Positions 21,052 through 32,600 of a stretch of 64,000 bases of DNA are shown in pieces. A model generated the notes under the pieces. That model did no database searches and had not been told where the DNA came from. It saw only the letters and a list, made by a program, of their open reading frames with translations. The DNA lies in the NCBI RefSeq assembly GCF_042453785.1, contig NC_091675.1:508501-572500 (forward strand), read 5' to 3'. The DNA comes from Malus domestica. Its lineage: Eukaryota; Streptophyta; Magnoliopsida; Rosales; Rosaceae. Position numbers and translations under genes: made by a program. Positions within the stretch are counted from its first letter, which is position 1. Each line of letters opens with the position of its first letter.

Positions 21052-23485
21052 TGAGCCCAGGGGACCCACCCCATGATTTTTGTCCCCCAAGCCTCTCATC
21101 TCTCATCTCTCTCAGTCTTCTCCTTCTCTCCTCACTTTCCCGTTCTCCCTCTCTATGTGCTCTCTCTTCCCCGAGCTCCCATACACATATACACTCATGC
21201 ACACTCACACAACATGACGACCTCACCCCTTCCCCATATCCTTTGCGAGTCCCACAAACCCAGGATCGATGGAGGAACCCCTCCCTCCCGTCACTGTGCA
21301 ACCTTCCCCGACATGTTCTGTCGTCTACGGCCAAGGGTAAGACTCTAAAACCTTGTGGGGTGTGTTTTAAGGTTAGTTAGGGTAGGTTTGATGTTTGTGT
21401 ACATTGGTTGGACGTAGAACAACTCGGGGAGGTGTTTTTCCAGTTTTACCGGTGAGTCCGGTGATTTCCAGCTAATTTCTGGCTAAACCACGGTGAGTTG
21501 GCCATCGTGCAAGGTATCAATATTTTTGTCTCGCTGAATACTACAACTTTCCTTTTGGTTTCACCCAATTTCGCTGAGTATTGAAGAAGTTATATTCATT
21601 TGAATCTTACCTAGTTTCCGGTGACCTCTGCGGATTTCGAGCTTTTTCCGACCAAACCACGGCGGGTTAGACGTCATGCAAGGTACCATTCTCTTCCTCT
21701 CGTCAAGAACTATGATTTTCATTTTTGAATCACTTGATTTCATTAAGTATTGACAAAGTTATGAACGTTTAAATTTTGTCTAATTTTCCAGCCGAAATAT
21801 GACCTTCTTGGAGTCCGACGACCCACAAGTTAAACGGGTCAAACCCGACTCAGAATCAGAAACCTAGCCTAAACCTTGGGCCCTTGTGACCCAAGCCCAA
21901 ACCCAAAACCTTTTTAAACCCAAACCTAAATCTGAATTTAGGCCCAACCCTTTTAGCCTAAACCCCTAACCCTTTGTCACTTAGGCCTTTGGGCCATTTA
22001 GAACTCGGGCCTTAGGCCCGTGACCCCCAAAGCCCAAACCCCTTTTATTTATTTATTTGTTTTATTTGTTTGAAACTAAACCTAAACTCTTAAAGTCCAA
22101 CCCTTTTAATATAGGACCTTCGGCCCACTAAACCCTTTAACCTTTCAAACCCTAAACCCTAACAGGCCAAAACCCTTGATGGGGAATATTTCATTAAGGA
22201 ATATTCTTTGGAATATTCATTGTGTTGACTTTTATGAAATTTACCTGGGACCATTCTTAGGGTAATTCGACATCCTAAATCCGTTTTCCCAAATTCAATT
22301 GTTATAATATAGTTTTATTAATTGGTCTCTTTATATGTTTAGGTGCATATATTGTGACGATTTCGTCTTCGCTAGTTTGTGTGGCTCTTTGACAACAAAG
22401 TATATGTGAGTGGGCCCCTTCTAAAATGCATGTTTTAATAGTAGAAATGCATACATGAAAAACATGATTTAATGATTACGTTTTATGAGAAATTTATTAT
22501 CATGCTATACTGAGCTTATTTTGGAATACCATATTTTCTATCGAACCCAGGTTCTTGTAGGATATCTGATGGATGACGATATACTATTTAGAACATGTTT
22601 TTATAACACTTCTTTATAGTATAGATGATGGATGACTTTATACTATGAAGATGTTTTTGTGTGAGAGAGAGAGTGAGAGAGAGAGATATATATACACACA
22701 CACACACACACATACACCTATGTTTGGAAAGACTATGTTCAATGGTCTTGTGCGTGTCTAGTGATCACTATATATATGTCTTCGGGTGAGTGTTGTAAGA
22801 GCCTTCAGGCGATTGATATTATATATGCCTTCAGGTGGGTGTTGTAGGAGCATTCGGGCCAATGATACTATATATGCCTTTGGGTGGGTGTTGTAGGAGC
22901 CTTCAGACGATTGATACTATATATGCCTTCAGGTGGGTGCTGTAGGAACCCACGAGCGATTGATACTTGTGAAGGAAGTGTTTTATGTTTTGCCTTTGGG
23001 CGATTATGATACCACTAGTTAGCACACTACATATGAAATATGTTTTATGAGATGTTTTATGGCATGCTAGAGTTTTCGGAAAATCTACCACTTATTATTC
23101 TATTAGTTTTCATAAAACTTTGTGAGTTAGTATGTTGATAACTGTTTCAATATTATATATATATATATATATCAACTTGGTCCACTCATATTTGTTTTGC
23201 GCCCCCTCATGACTTAGAATCGAGGCGTACAATCCCAGCATCAAGGCACTTATGCATTTGCATTTTCGAGTCATCTCGGTGTAGGACCCATTACTTTGTT
23301 CATTAAATTTTATATTATTTCTTTTAGTTTTCTAGTTAGTTATATATTCTAAACACGTTCCTAAATTTATAAGTCTTATTTATTCTTGTTATCAACATTT
23401 GCATTCAATAAATGACTTTCGTTACCCTCGGGTGTCGGCTAGCACATGCCTATCTTGATGTTCGGAGAATATTAGAATTGGAACG
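21052..23485 (+). mobile_element. LTR-retroelement remnant (probable solo LTR or non-coding part), bounds approximate
   Basis: A long non-coding block starts TGAGCCCAGG and ends near the GGTGTCGGCTAGCACA motif. It contains a CT-rich leader (21080-21180), a stretch of AAACCCTAA-like repeats (21840-22170), a GA/CA microsatellite (22663-22716) and a tandem array of about 57-bp units (22750-22990, GCCTTCAGGTGGGTGTTGTAGGAGC). This mix is typical of long plant Ty3-type LTRs, but I found no second LTR, primer site or coding region. It is an eroded fossil. About 300 bp (21470-21790) is shared with the interior of the hAT-like elements at 25226-27846. Confidence 0.4.
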
Positions 23486-23636
23486 TGTCAAATAATCTAA
23501 CCATCCTCATTTATAAGTCAACTTCCAACTGCATCATATTCACATGCAGAGCCACAACACAAAATTTACAAGCAGATGCCCTGCATGCCCCATAATTCGT
23601 GTATCCTTAAAGTAGAGTTTATAATTAAGAGAGGTG

Positions 23637-23809
23637 GATTGTCTGTCCTTCCATTTTCATACTTTTTCTATCTTCTCCTGTTTTGTGTGGTCACGATTAA
23701 GCCATGTTAACTTTTTATATTTCTATTACTTTATATTTTATTATTTTTATAAAAAAAATTAATATAAAAATTAATATGAAAAGTATAGAAATAGAAAGGC
23801 AGACAATTC
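23637..23809. mobile_element. Palindromic MITE (GGATTGTCTGYCC ends)
   Basis: The left end is GGATTGTCTGTCCTTCCATTT; the right end, inverted, is GAATTGTCTGCCTTTCTATTT. The centre is an AT-rich inverted repeat, so the whole element folds back on itself. Relatives lie at 35109-35298 and, in part, inside the tandem repeat at 35776-36776. Confidence 0.5.
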
Positions 23810-24716
23810 ACGTCGATAATTAAGAAATACGCGCAACATTGATTGATTTGATATTTATGAATTCTCCACTGTATATCAAGAGGGTACGAGCCCCCGCCAA
23901 ACAACTTCCACATCAAGCAATTAAAAGCGGCCGTGGTGGTTGTTAAGCATCGAGCTCCCTCTAGAATTGATTAGACGGCCATCAAAACGTAAAATAGCAT
24001 TAGTTTAATCACATATGCATAAATCATGCTTTATTTGAGAATTGTAATATTATTTTATATTTGGCTTAGTGGGTGGTAGGGCGCCGGGGGTATGGGGTGC
24101 TCTTATTATCTTGTCAGTTATATATCAGCCTGGAGAGCCTAATTAAGCCACCTAAATATTTACTGCATGTTGAAATTTAGTACAACCAAAGAAGGAGTGA
24201 CGTTACACACATACACATCTCAAATACTGGTAATGCACATTATTGTATATTGTTATTATTTAAGTTTTGAACAAACGATGGTATGTACATTAAGGGATGG
24301 GGAGTGAACTTAGTCTTACAATGAATTTGTCAAAATAATGTGGTTCAATTTTATATTTGGCGAAAATCAAACCCAATGAGTTTAAATTTTAAATTTATGT
24401 TTATCCACTACACAAATGTCAAAATTTAAACTCATTTAATGTTGATAAACATGATGGTGAACAAAAATATTCTCCATTTTTTATTTTACATCTGTATCAC
24501 TTCTTTAATTGCGGTAGAGCCCAACAACACATCTAAGTCCCATCATTATTAAAAGAGGTGGTACAAATATAGTGTAAAAAATGTGATAAGAGTAACATTA
24601 ATTTTTGATAGCTAAATATTTATTTGGGTTGTTAATAAATGAATACCATCTGACAGCTTCGCTTCAGAAAAATCTATGGCTCGAACTTTTTTTGGGTCCA
24701 GACTCGATCTTAACCA
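23810..24716. other. Intergenic, upstream of the GDSL 5' half gene
   Basis: AT-rich sequence in which no gene or bounded repeat was recognised. Confidence 0.4.
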
Positions 24717-24724
24717 TATATAAA
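24717..24724 (+). promoter_or_regulatory. TATA box of the GDSL 5' half gene
   Basis: TATATAAA lies 136 bases upstream of the ATG at 24860, so this half gene probably kept its promoter. Confidence 0.45.
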
Positions 24725-26195
24725 CTGTAGAACCACAAGATTATGCTCATTTCTTTTAGATCATTTATATTTGTGCACCTGCCACTTGGTGATATTGTCC
24801 AGATGCATGCAGTTGCAGGAGGACTAGGGCTATTTAGTCCTAAACTGCGCAGGCTGCAGATGCAGTCATATGTAATTTTCGTGATTTTCTTCTGCAATAT
24901 TATTAGTAAGAATACGTCATTGAGGCAGCTGCGACAGTCAAGCTGCCGAAGAATGTGACTGTCCCGGCTGTTATTGCATTCGGAGATTCGATTGTTGATA
25001 CCGGCAACAACAACGAAAACTTCAAGACATTTGCACGCTGCAATTTCCTTCCCTACGGAAAAGACCTCAAGGGAGGAATGCCAACTGGCAGATATTCCAA
25101 TGGAAAGGTTCCCACAGACTTCATAGGTTGTCATCACCATCACCATCATCATCATCCATCACCATCACCATTGAACACTAATAAAAGATTACTAACTGGT
25201 ATTATTATGATAATTGAGTTAGGAACAAGGAAGAAAATATCGGTAATATTGGAAATATCGGTAGTCCGAAAATACGGAAATATTGATGGAAATATCGGGA
25301 TAATATCGATATCGATAAAAATTACATGGAAACCACGGAAATTGTAAGAAAAACTTGGAAATTTTTAATGAAACTTTGCAGGATGTTTATTTAGTCAATT
25401 ATCTATTAGTTTATCACAAAAAATTGAAAGAAAATGCATTGCATGATGGATTTAACTGATTTAAGTTGATTATATAACGAGCTGGCAAACATTGTGAGTG
25501 TAGAAAATATGTAGTAATTAATGAAAGAAGTTTAAACACACCATAATCATTTATATATAACTAATTAGTACAATATTGGGAGGTTTTATTTAGGATATTA
25601 AAAAAAAAAAGGAATTGAATAAAATGATGAAGAATAATGTGCCGAATTTGACACTTTAAATTTCTTACACATAAGCATGCGTCTAGGCGTTGAAGTTCCA
25701 AATTATAGTATATCAATTAATAATTGAAAATCAATAGGTTGAATAAGACTAAACTTTAATTTGGATGCCGATTATGTTTTTTTCAAGTTTATATAAAGTA
25801 AAAGAATTGAATTTTGGAAGCCAAGAGTGTGTCAATTGTTTTATAATTCGTCCGGTCAAACCACGGCGAGTTGGCCGGCGTACAAGGTATCAATCTCTTC
25901 GTCTCGTCGAGTAGTACAACTTTCCTTTTTGTTTCACTCAATTTCGTTGAGTATTGAAAAAATTATACTCATTTGAATCTTACCCAGTTTCCGGCGACCG
26001 CAGTGACTTTCGAGGCATTTTCCGGCCAAACCACGACGAGTCAGACGTCGTGTGAGATACCATTCTCTTCGTCTCTTCGAGGGCTACAACTTTCGTTTTT
26101 GTCTTGTTTGATTTCGTTGAGTTTTGACAAAGTTATGGCCGTTTAAAGTGGGTGTAAATTTTCGGCCGAAATTCTGATTTTCTCTCCTTTGGGCG

Positions 26196-26301
26196 AGTCC
26201 CACATCGCCCATGCGAGGGCAGTGAGCAAGCAATTTGTCCTATAAAACCCACATTCCCCTGCTAAAAAAGGCATAGCTTGTTCGGCCTTTTGGGCTATGA
26301 T
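26196..26301 (+). ncRNA. U2 snRNA-like 5' end with snRNA promoter (outer element, degenerate)
   Basis: AGTCCCACATCG at 26196-26207 is a perfect plant snRNA upstream sequence element (consensus RTCCCACATCG). A TATA box (TATAAAA, 26241-26247) follows after about 33 bases, the spacing of Pol II snRNA genes. About 32 bases further on, ATAGCTTGTTCGGCC begins, then TTTTGGGCTATGATC, close to the U2 start (ATACCTTTCTCGGCC, TTTTGGCTAAGATC). The inner element splits it at 26301; it resumes at 27625 (ATCAAGTGAAGTATG, U2 has ATCAAGTGTAGTATC). After about 45 bases the match to U2 is lost, so no full U2 RNA can be made. The comparison with U2 is from memory. Confidence 0.6.
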
Positions 26302-27624
26302 CATGGAAGAAAAATCGATAATATCGGCGATATTTCGCCATATTATCGTTTTTTTGGAAGTTCGATATTTTTTTAACTATCCGAACGATTTTTGTTAAAA
26401 TATCGCGATATTATCGATAATATTGCAATATTTTTGAAATTATCAATAATATCGCGACTTAATACTAAAAAATACTTAAATATGTTGAGAAAACTCATAC
26501 TTCACTTGATCATAGCCCAAAGGCCGAACAAGCTATGCCTTTCTCAGCAGGGGAATGTGGATTTTATAGGACAAATTGCTTGCTCACTGCCCGGGGAATG
26601 TGGGTTTTATAGGACAAATTGCTTGCTCACTGCCCTCGCATGGGCGATGTGGGACTCACCCAAGGGAGAGAAAATCAGAATTTCGGCCGAAAATTTACAC
26701 CCCCTTTAAACGGCCATAACTTTGTCAAAACTCAACGAAATCAAGCAAGACAAAAACGAAAGTTGTAGCCCTCGAAGAGACGAAGAGAATGGTACCTCAC
26801 AAGATGTCTGACTCGTCGTGGTTTGGCCGGAAAATGCCTCGAAAGTCACTGCGGTCGCCGGAAACTGGGTAAGATTCAAATGAGTATAATTTTTTCAATA
26901 CTCAACGAAATTGAGTGAAACAAAAAGGAAAGTTGTACTACTCGACGAGACGAAGAGATTGATACCTTGTACGCCGGCCAACTCGCCGTGGTTTGACCGG
27001 ACGAATTATAAAACAATTGACACACTCTTGGCTTCCAAAATTCAATTCTTTTACTTTATATAAACTTGAAAAAACATAATTGGCATCCAAATTAAAGTTT
27101 AGTCTTATTCAACCTATTGATTTTCAATCGTTAATTGATATACTATAATTTGGAACTTCAACGCCTAGACGCATGCTTATGTGTAAGAAATTTAAAGTGT
27201 CAAATTCGGCACATTATTCTTCATCATTTTATTCAATTCCTTTTTTTTTTAATATCCTAAATAAAACCTCCCAATATTGTACTAATTAGTTATATATAAA
27301 TGATTATGGTGTGTTTAAACTTCTTTCATTAATTACTACATATTTTCTACATTCACAATGTTTGCCAGCTCGCTATATAATCAACTTAAATCAGTTAAAT
27401 CCATCATGCAATGCATTTCCTTTCAATTTTTTGTGATAAACTAATAGATAATTGACTAAATAAACATCCTGCAAAGTTTCATTAAAAATTTCCAAGTTTT
27501 TCTTACAATTTTCGTGGTTTCCATGTAATTTTTATCGATATCGATATTATCCCGATATTTCCATCAATATTTCCATGTTTTCGGACTACCGATATTTCCG
27601 ATATTACCGATATTTTCTTCCTTG
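26302..27624 (+). mobile_element. hAT-like non-autonomous element (inner copy, 1323 bp)
   Basis: It begins CATGGAAGAAAAATCG and ends CGATATTTTCTTCCTTG, flanked by the 8-bp repeat GCTATGAT (26294-26301 and 27625-27632). It is the same element as the outer copy in reverse orientation, inserted into the outer copy's U2-like segment. Together they make a near-perfect large palindrome. Its own U2-like module is on the - strand. Confidence 0.85.
26480..26656 (-). ncRNA. U2 snRNA-like 5' end with snRNA promoter (inner element, uninterrupted)
   Basis: On the - strand the USE is at 26656-26645, TATAAAA occurs at 26611-26605 and again at 26568-26562, and the U2-like part starts at about 26536 (ATAGCTTGTTCGGCC, then GGGCTATGATCAAGTGAAGT). 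A segment of about 43-45 bases containing the TATA box is duplicated in tandem compared with the outer copy. The U2 match covers roughly the first 45 nucleotides (the branch-site recognition region of U2 starts near its end) and then diverges. Confidence 0.55.
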
Positions 27625-28390
27625 GCTATGATCAAGTGAAGTATGTGTTGAGTTTTCTCAACATATTTAAGTATTTTTTAGTATTAAGTCGCGATATTAT
27701 CGATAATTTCGAAAATATCGCGATATTATCGATAATATCGCGATATTTTAACGAAAATCGTTCGGATAGTTAAAAAAATATCGAACTTCCAAAAAAACGA
27801 TAATATCGGCGAAATATCGCCGATATTATCGATTTTTTCTTCCATGGTTAGGAATAAACTTTGAATGTTAGCCTTTGCTTTTTGTACAACTTCGTAAAAC
27901 CGGTCAATTAACCCTAGTTTTTTTCTTAAAAATCTAAGAATTTAATTTTCATCTTTAATTTTGTCCCAGAAATTTTGAATAATTATTCACACATACGATA
28001 AAATGTTCAATAACCCTACTCTATGTTACGATTTTTTTTTTCATGTACAGTGGAAGCATTCGGAATCAAGGAGCTGTTGCCGGCATATTTGGATCCAACC
28101 CTGCAGCCTAATGACCTCCTTACCGGTGTTGTCATAGCTGCCGGTGGTGCAGGTTATGATCCATTGACAGCAAAACTTGCGGTACGACCTATATATTTAA
28201 GCTCTAATCCTTTGTTCTTTTGTTAATTTTATTTTTTTTCCTCCTCCATTAATTCTGGAATTCGATTGTGTAGGCAGTTGCATCGCTATCTGACCAATTG
28301 AAACAGTTCAAGGAGTACATAGAAAAGCTAAAAGGAATTGTTGGAGAGGAGAAACGACTAGAATTTCTGATGCCTTAAGCGTAATAGAAA

Positions 28391-29675
28391 ATCACCGTCA
28401 GCAAAATTATGGTCTGATCTAACTTGAAAGTAATGGATGCTTTTGTATGGTCACCATCAAAGTATTAATGCCAAATCCTTACCGGTGGACAAGATTGTTT
28501 ACGTGTTGGTTGATAAGCTAGGTAGCGAAGCCCTTGGATAGTACTATCAAATATCAACATACATATTTTTATTTCTCATACACCGTTATTAATTTTTAGC
28601 ATTCGAAGTAAATGAATTGAAGAAAATCAATGAATAAAAATTAACAAAAATAGGTGAAAGGTTAAAAAAAACAAAAGAAAGAATAACAATACCCCTTTTT
28701 GTTCAAAAAGTATATTTTAGGCCCACCATGTAGCAAGCGATAGCACACTTAGAACTAAATACATTATTCTTCAAGTTTTTTTTTTTTTTTTTATGGGAAA
28801 TACCAAGGAGAATTTCTCAATATTTTTCGAGTTTTATTTTTTTGGAGAAATGCTAAGGAAATTTTATCAAAACTCTTCATAGGATCCTTATTACTTCATA
28901 GTTTAACATCTACCGTGTAAAAAATCCATAAAAAATCTCATTTTTTAAAAAGTCTTTTAACGTTTCTATATTTTTATTTTCAAGGCATTCTTAATTTTCG
29001 TCTGTCACATTTCGGATTACACAACGCGACCAACTTTTCGTTTAAAGTGGACTCCTCGACATTTCTTCATCCATCTCTGCGTATCTTCTGTGAGTAATAG
29101 TCTCTACTAATTATGTAACTAAGAAATAAACAGCACGACAAAGTAACGACCACATCAAAATCTCAAATACATGACATAAACATCCAACGGCTGCCGGATT
29201 ACGGCAACACGAGAAAATCATTTTGTTAACAAAAGTTGTTCAAATGGAAATTGGCATTCAATTCATACATTTGTTAATACATCGAAATCACGAACCAAAT
29301 GACCGCAAACGCGACACATTCTCTCATGAAACAAGGTCACACCAGACTCGCAAACAAAGGTCAACACTGATGAACCATTACACATACACAAGTGGGGCAT
29401 CATGTGTTTGATGTACAGAAGTAAATTATATGAACATCAATTTCGCTAAAAAAGGCAAGACTCTGTTTGATGAGGCTTACAAGTAAAAATCTTAATTTAC
29501 AATCTAAACAGCAGAAAGCAGCAGCCAATCTGGTCAAACAACAATCCAGAAAAACACCGACACCCGCAAAAGCTCTTCCAAATTATTAGGAAACATAAGC
29601 AATCCAATAAAACAAATTGAACCGGGAAACTACATAAATAACAATTGAGTGCCGTCATGAGAATCTGTTTTCGAA
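28391..29675. other. Intergenic between the inferred inversion breakpoint and the FREE1 3' end
   Basis: No gene is seen. The part near 29200-29675 is likely the 3' untranslated region of FREE1 (read on the - strand). A poly-T run lies at about 28768-28793. Confidence 0.45.
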
Positions 29676-32600
29676 TCAATGAGCACTCACAAGAAATGGA
29701 TTCTGGCAAACCCCACACTCAATGGTCTCCGACCCCGAGCTGGGAACTTGAACCTGCAACAATTCCAGTAATTCCATCACCACATACACAAAAAAATATA
29801 AACATGCACACTACTACTTCACTTCAAAATCAGTTGAACTTCTATATAATATATTACCTGCAAGTGGACCGTGCATGTAGGACAGGCAACTTCTCTCATT
29901 CTCCTTCCAGATCCATCAGACTTTGAACCTGAGGAATGAACATGCAAACGGTAAACGTTCATATAGCTTCTAGCTCCTAAGCTAATATTTTGTTTTTATT
30001 TTATTTTATTGGCTCCTAAGTTAATATTTAAATGTTACAAGACTAACCCAACTGATTTAACTCAGACATTGAACATGCACAGGTTGTCCAAAAAATTTAA
30101 GACATAAAAATTTCCTTTCAATGGAGGGTCTACTCATATTTCCAACGTCTAATCTTAACAAGCAAAGAAATTACCTGAAGATTCCTTGCGATTCCTTTCC
30201 AACTCCTCCTATTCAAAATAAATAAAATGAATTTATGACAAAAAAAGGGAAGGGCAAACATGCACAACAGACATGTATAAAAAAATGCATGTACTGAGAC
30301 TTAAAATAAATTCAGCTTCTATTGTCAAAATAAATTCCACTTTCGTGGAAAACATAATGTCAATTAAGAGCAGATTGGTCTGGTAGAAGCAAAAGACGAA
30401 CAACACCGAAATCACCTGAAGCTTCTTGGCAAGATCCTCGTGACTATGAAGTCCTGCAGGTTTACTAGATGCTTCCTTAGCATTACTGAGCCTCTGAGTC
30501 ACTTCAGCCTACAAAGGATAATGACACCATATGAAATCTTTATTCCACCAGAATTATATGGCACATGAACATGATAACAGTAAAACAGAAACCAAACCAT
30601 TTTGTATTGTATAGTCCACAACAAAAGTACAAGGAAATTACATATACCGAAAATATAAAACGGAATCTTCAGTCCTCTCCACACCCCTCTACTGATTTAC
30701 TACTGATGTAGTTGGAATAATATGATCAACTGACAGTGATAAACCCTAAAGAAGCTTAGAGACGTACCATGCAACGGTCACAAACTCGAACCTGCGGAGC
30801 ATTCTCCTCAGCAGTTAAGGCAATTCTGCCATGGGTACACTTGTCGCAGAAAATGTCTCCACAGTTCCGGCAGTGATGCTAAAATGGGGGGAGAAATCCA
30901 TAAGTACAAATGAAGAGAACATGAACAAACAATGAAGAATGCCACATTAAATTTAGACATACCCTGCGGTTAAAAGCCCCAAAATCTGTCCCACACGCCG
31001 TGCATTTTGTAACTGCTTCATCAGGGACCTAAGAAACAGCAGTAATGAAATAAGTAAGTGTAGAGCAAGATTATATTATTACTTGCTAAAAGAGATGCTG
31101 TGTTGAAAGGTGGCACTACCACATTTGTATCATTCTACAAAGAAAACAAAAGGGGAAGGGAGGCAGGTTAATATTACCCAATGATCTTTCTCCTCATTTC
31201 CCGGTTTAATAATGTTCATCCAATCGGTTAATCCTTTCTTTCTCTCTATAGACTGTTCACTTGGCCTTGTGGATTCCGTTGGCTTGATTCTTCCACCCAT
31301 TTCCTTAAGCTGAGTTACCAGAGGTCAGAACAATACATCACTAAATGTAATCAACATTCAAAATCTCTAAGATAAGGTTAACCATAGTCTTGAGGACATA
31401 ATATGAACCATATTATGCATCATTCAGATCTTCAAAAAAGCATATAATTTTATAAAGACAGAACCTCCAATCATAGTATCAACATAGACACACAGTAAGC
31501 TCATATTTCCATTTTCAGTATAAGAAGGCCAAAAAGATGTTGATAACAAAATTCATTAAGTTCCAAACTAAATGATAGAGATTTCATTTTCCCAATTAGG
31601 AATGCTTGAAACCAACCAGTACATGGAATTGCAAATATGTCCAGTAGATATCATTAGAGACTAGCCATCGAAGGAACACATTTGATATAAATGCACTTAT
31701 GCACAGACAAATCAGCTGGCTTTACTTCAAAATGAAACGATACCCCTCATGTACGTAGACTGCTCATGCCTATTTGATCAATATGAATCTAAAAGTTCGG
31801 ACACATAAGTCAATCTATGTAGTTTACCACCCTACTCAAGACAAACACATATATAACTGAAACACGAAACGAAAAATCCCACCCACCTTCTGTAACTTTT
31901 ACATAGATCCAATGCATCACAAGCATCTAAATCAAGTATCAATGTTTATACTTCCTACATAACTTGTCAAATAACAGGTGCAGAAACAAGGAAAGCATCA
32001 CCTAGGCCCTAATCACACGTTGTCAATAAAGAAGGGGAACCATTATTCTTTCAGGGCAAGGGGAAAGGCAAAATTCCCTAGTTTCCAACCTGTACAGTTG
32101 CAGCAGTCACCGTATCCAAAAGGGTGTTGGTAGTGTAACTATTTGACTGCAATCTAATACGCCTTGGCTCAACATCCACAGAACTCTTTGACCAAAAGGC
32201 AAAGGTGGATGAGTCGGTTTTCTGCATGAGAAGGAAAATAAACATACAAATCACTTATACCTCAATCCATAAACTAACAGTTCCCTAACGAACTTGATGC
32301 TAAAATAAATTTAAACTTACATCACATCTTGTAACGGTCTCGAGGGGATATATTCTCAATGTCCGACTGGTAGCAGGATCAAGCATGCGGATACCATCCA
32401 AACCAATCTGAATAAGAATTTAGAATCGGCAAATCTTACTTAACAAATCAATAGGAAAGATTTGAAAGAAAGGAAGGGGATGGAACTAAACAAGAGCAAC
32501 GGGGTGGCCTTCAAAACACTACCCATACTTTGAACCAACATAAAGATGATCATCCTAAACCAACATAAAGATGATCATCCAGAACCAGAAAGAGCTTCAC

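Larger units (their letters stand above)
25226..27846 (-). mobile_element. hAT-like non-autonomous element (outer copy, about 1.29 kb) in GDSL intron 1
   Basis: It starts CAAGGAAGAAAATATCG and ends CTTCCATG, flanked by the 8-bp repeat GTTAGGAA (25218-25225 and 27847-27854). Its own sequence is 25226-26301 plus 27633-27846; the inner copy (26302-27624) and its target duplicate sit between. The interior carries a U2 snRNA-like 5' end with promoter. Orientation is taken from the inner copy, which lies the other way round. No transposase is seen. Confidence 0.85.
24860..28376 (+). pseudogene. 5' half of a GDSL esterase/lipase gene (exons 1, 2 and the start of exon 3)
   Basis: Exon 1 is 24860-25126, exon 2 is 28051-28181, and exon 3 starts at 28274 ([23 protein letters not shown]). 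Homology fades at about 28365-28390, where a stop follows. The start (MQSYVIFVIFFCNIIS) and the [11 protein letters not shown] block match the copy at 31-713. One base is missing before the block I region relative to that copy, so the signal peptide and the GDS block are in different frames. Exons 4 and 5 are absent; their counterpart is the fragment at 2755-3884. Intron 1 is swollen by two nested hAT-like elements (25226-27846); without them it is about the size seen in the 31-713 copy. Confidence 0.85.

Noticed and set aside
13742-27846. CRISPR-like or satellite arrays from repeated ATATCG/CGATAT motifs
   Set aside because: The motifs are confined to the ends of hAT-like elements, are irregularly spaced and this is a plant nuclear sequence.
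28430-28550. Possible coding stretch reading LPVDKIVYVLVDKLG after the broken GDSL exon 3
   Set aside because: A weak resemblance to GDSL exon 4 (KIVYVDIYN) that does not extend beyond a few residues; the flanks do not align.
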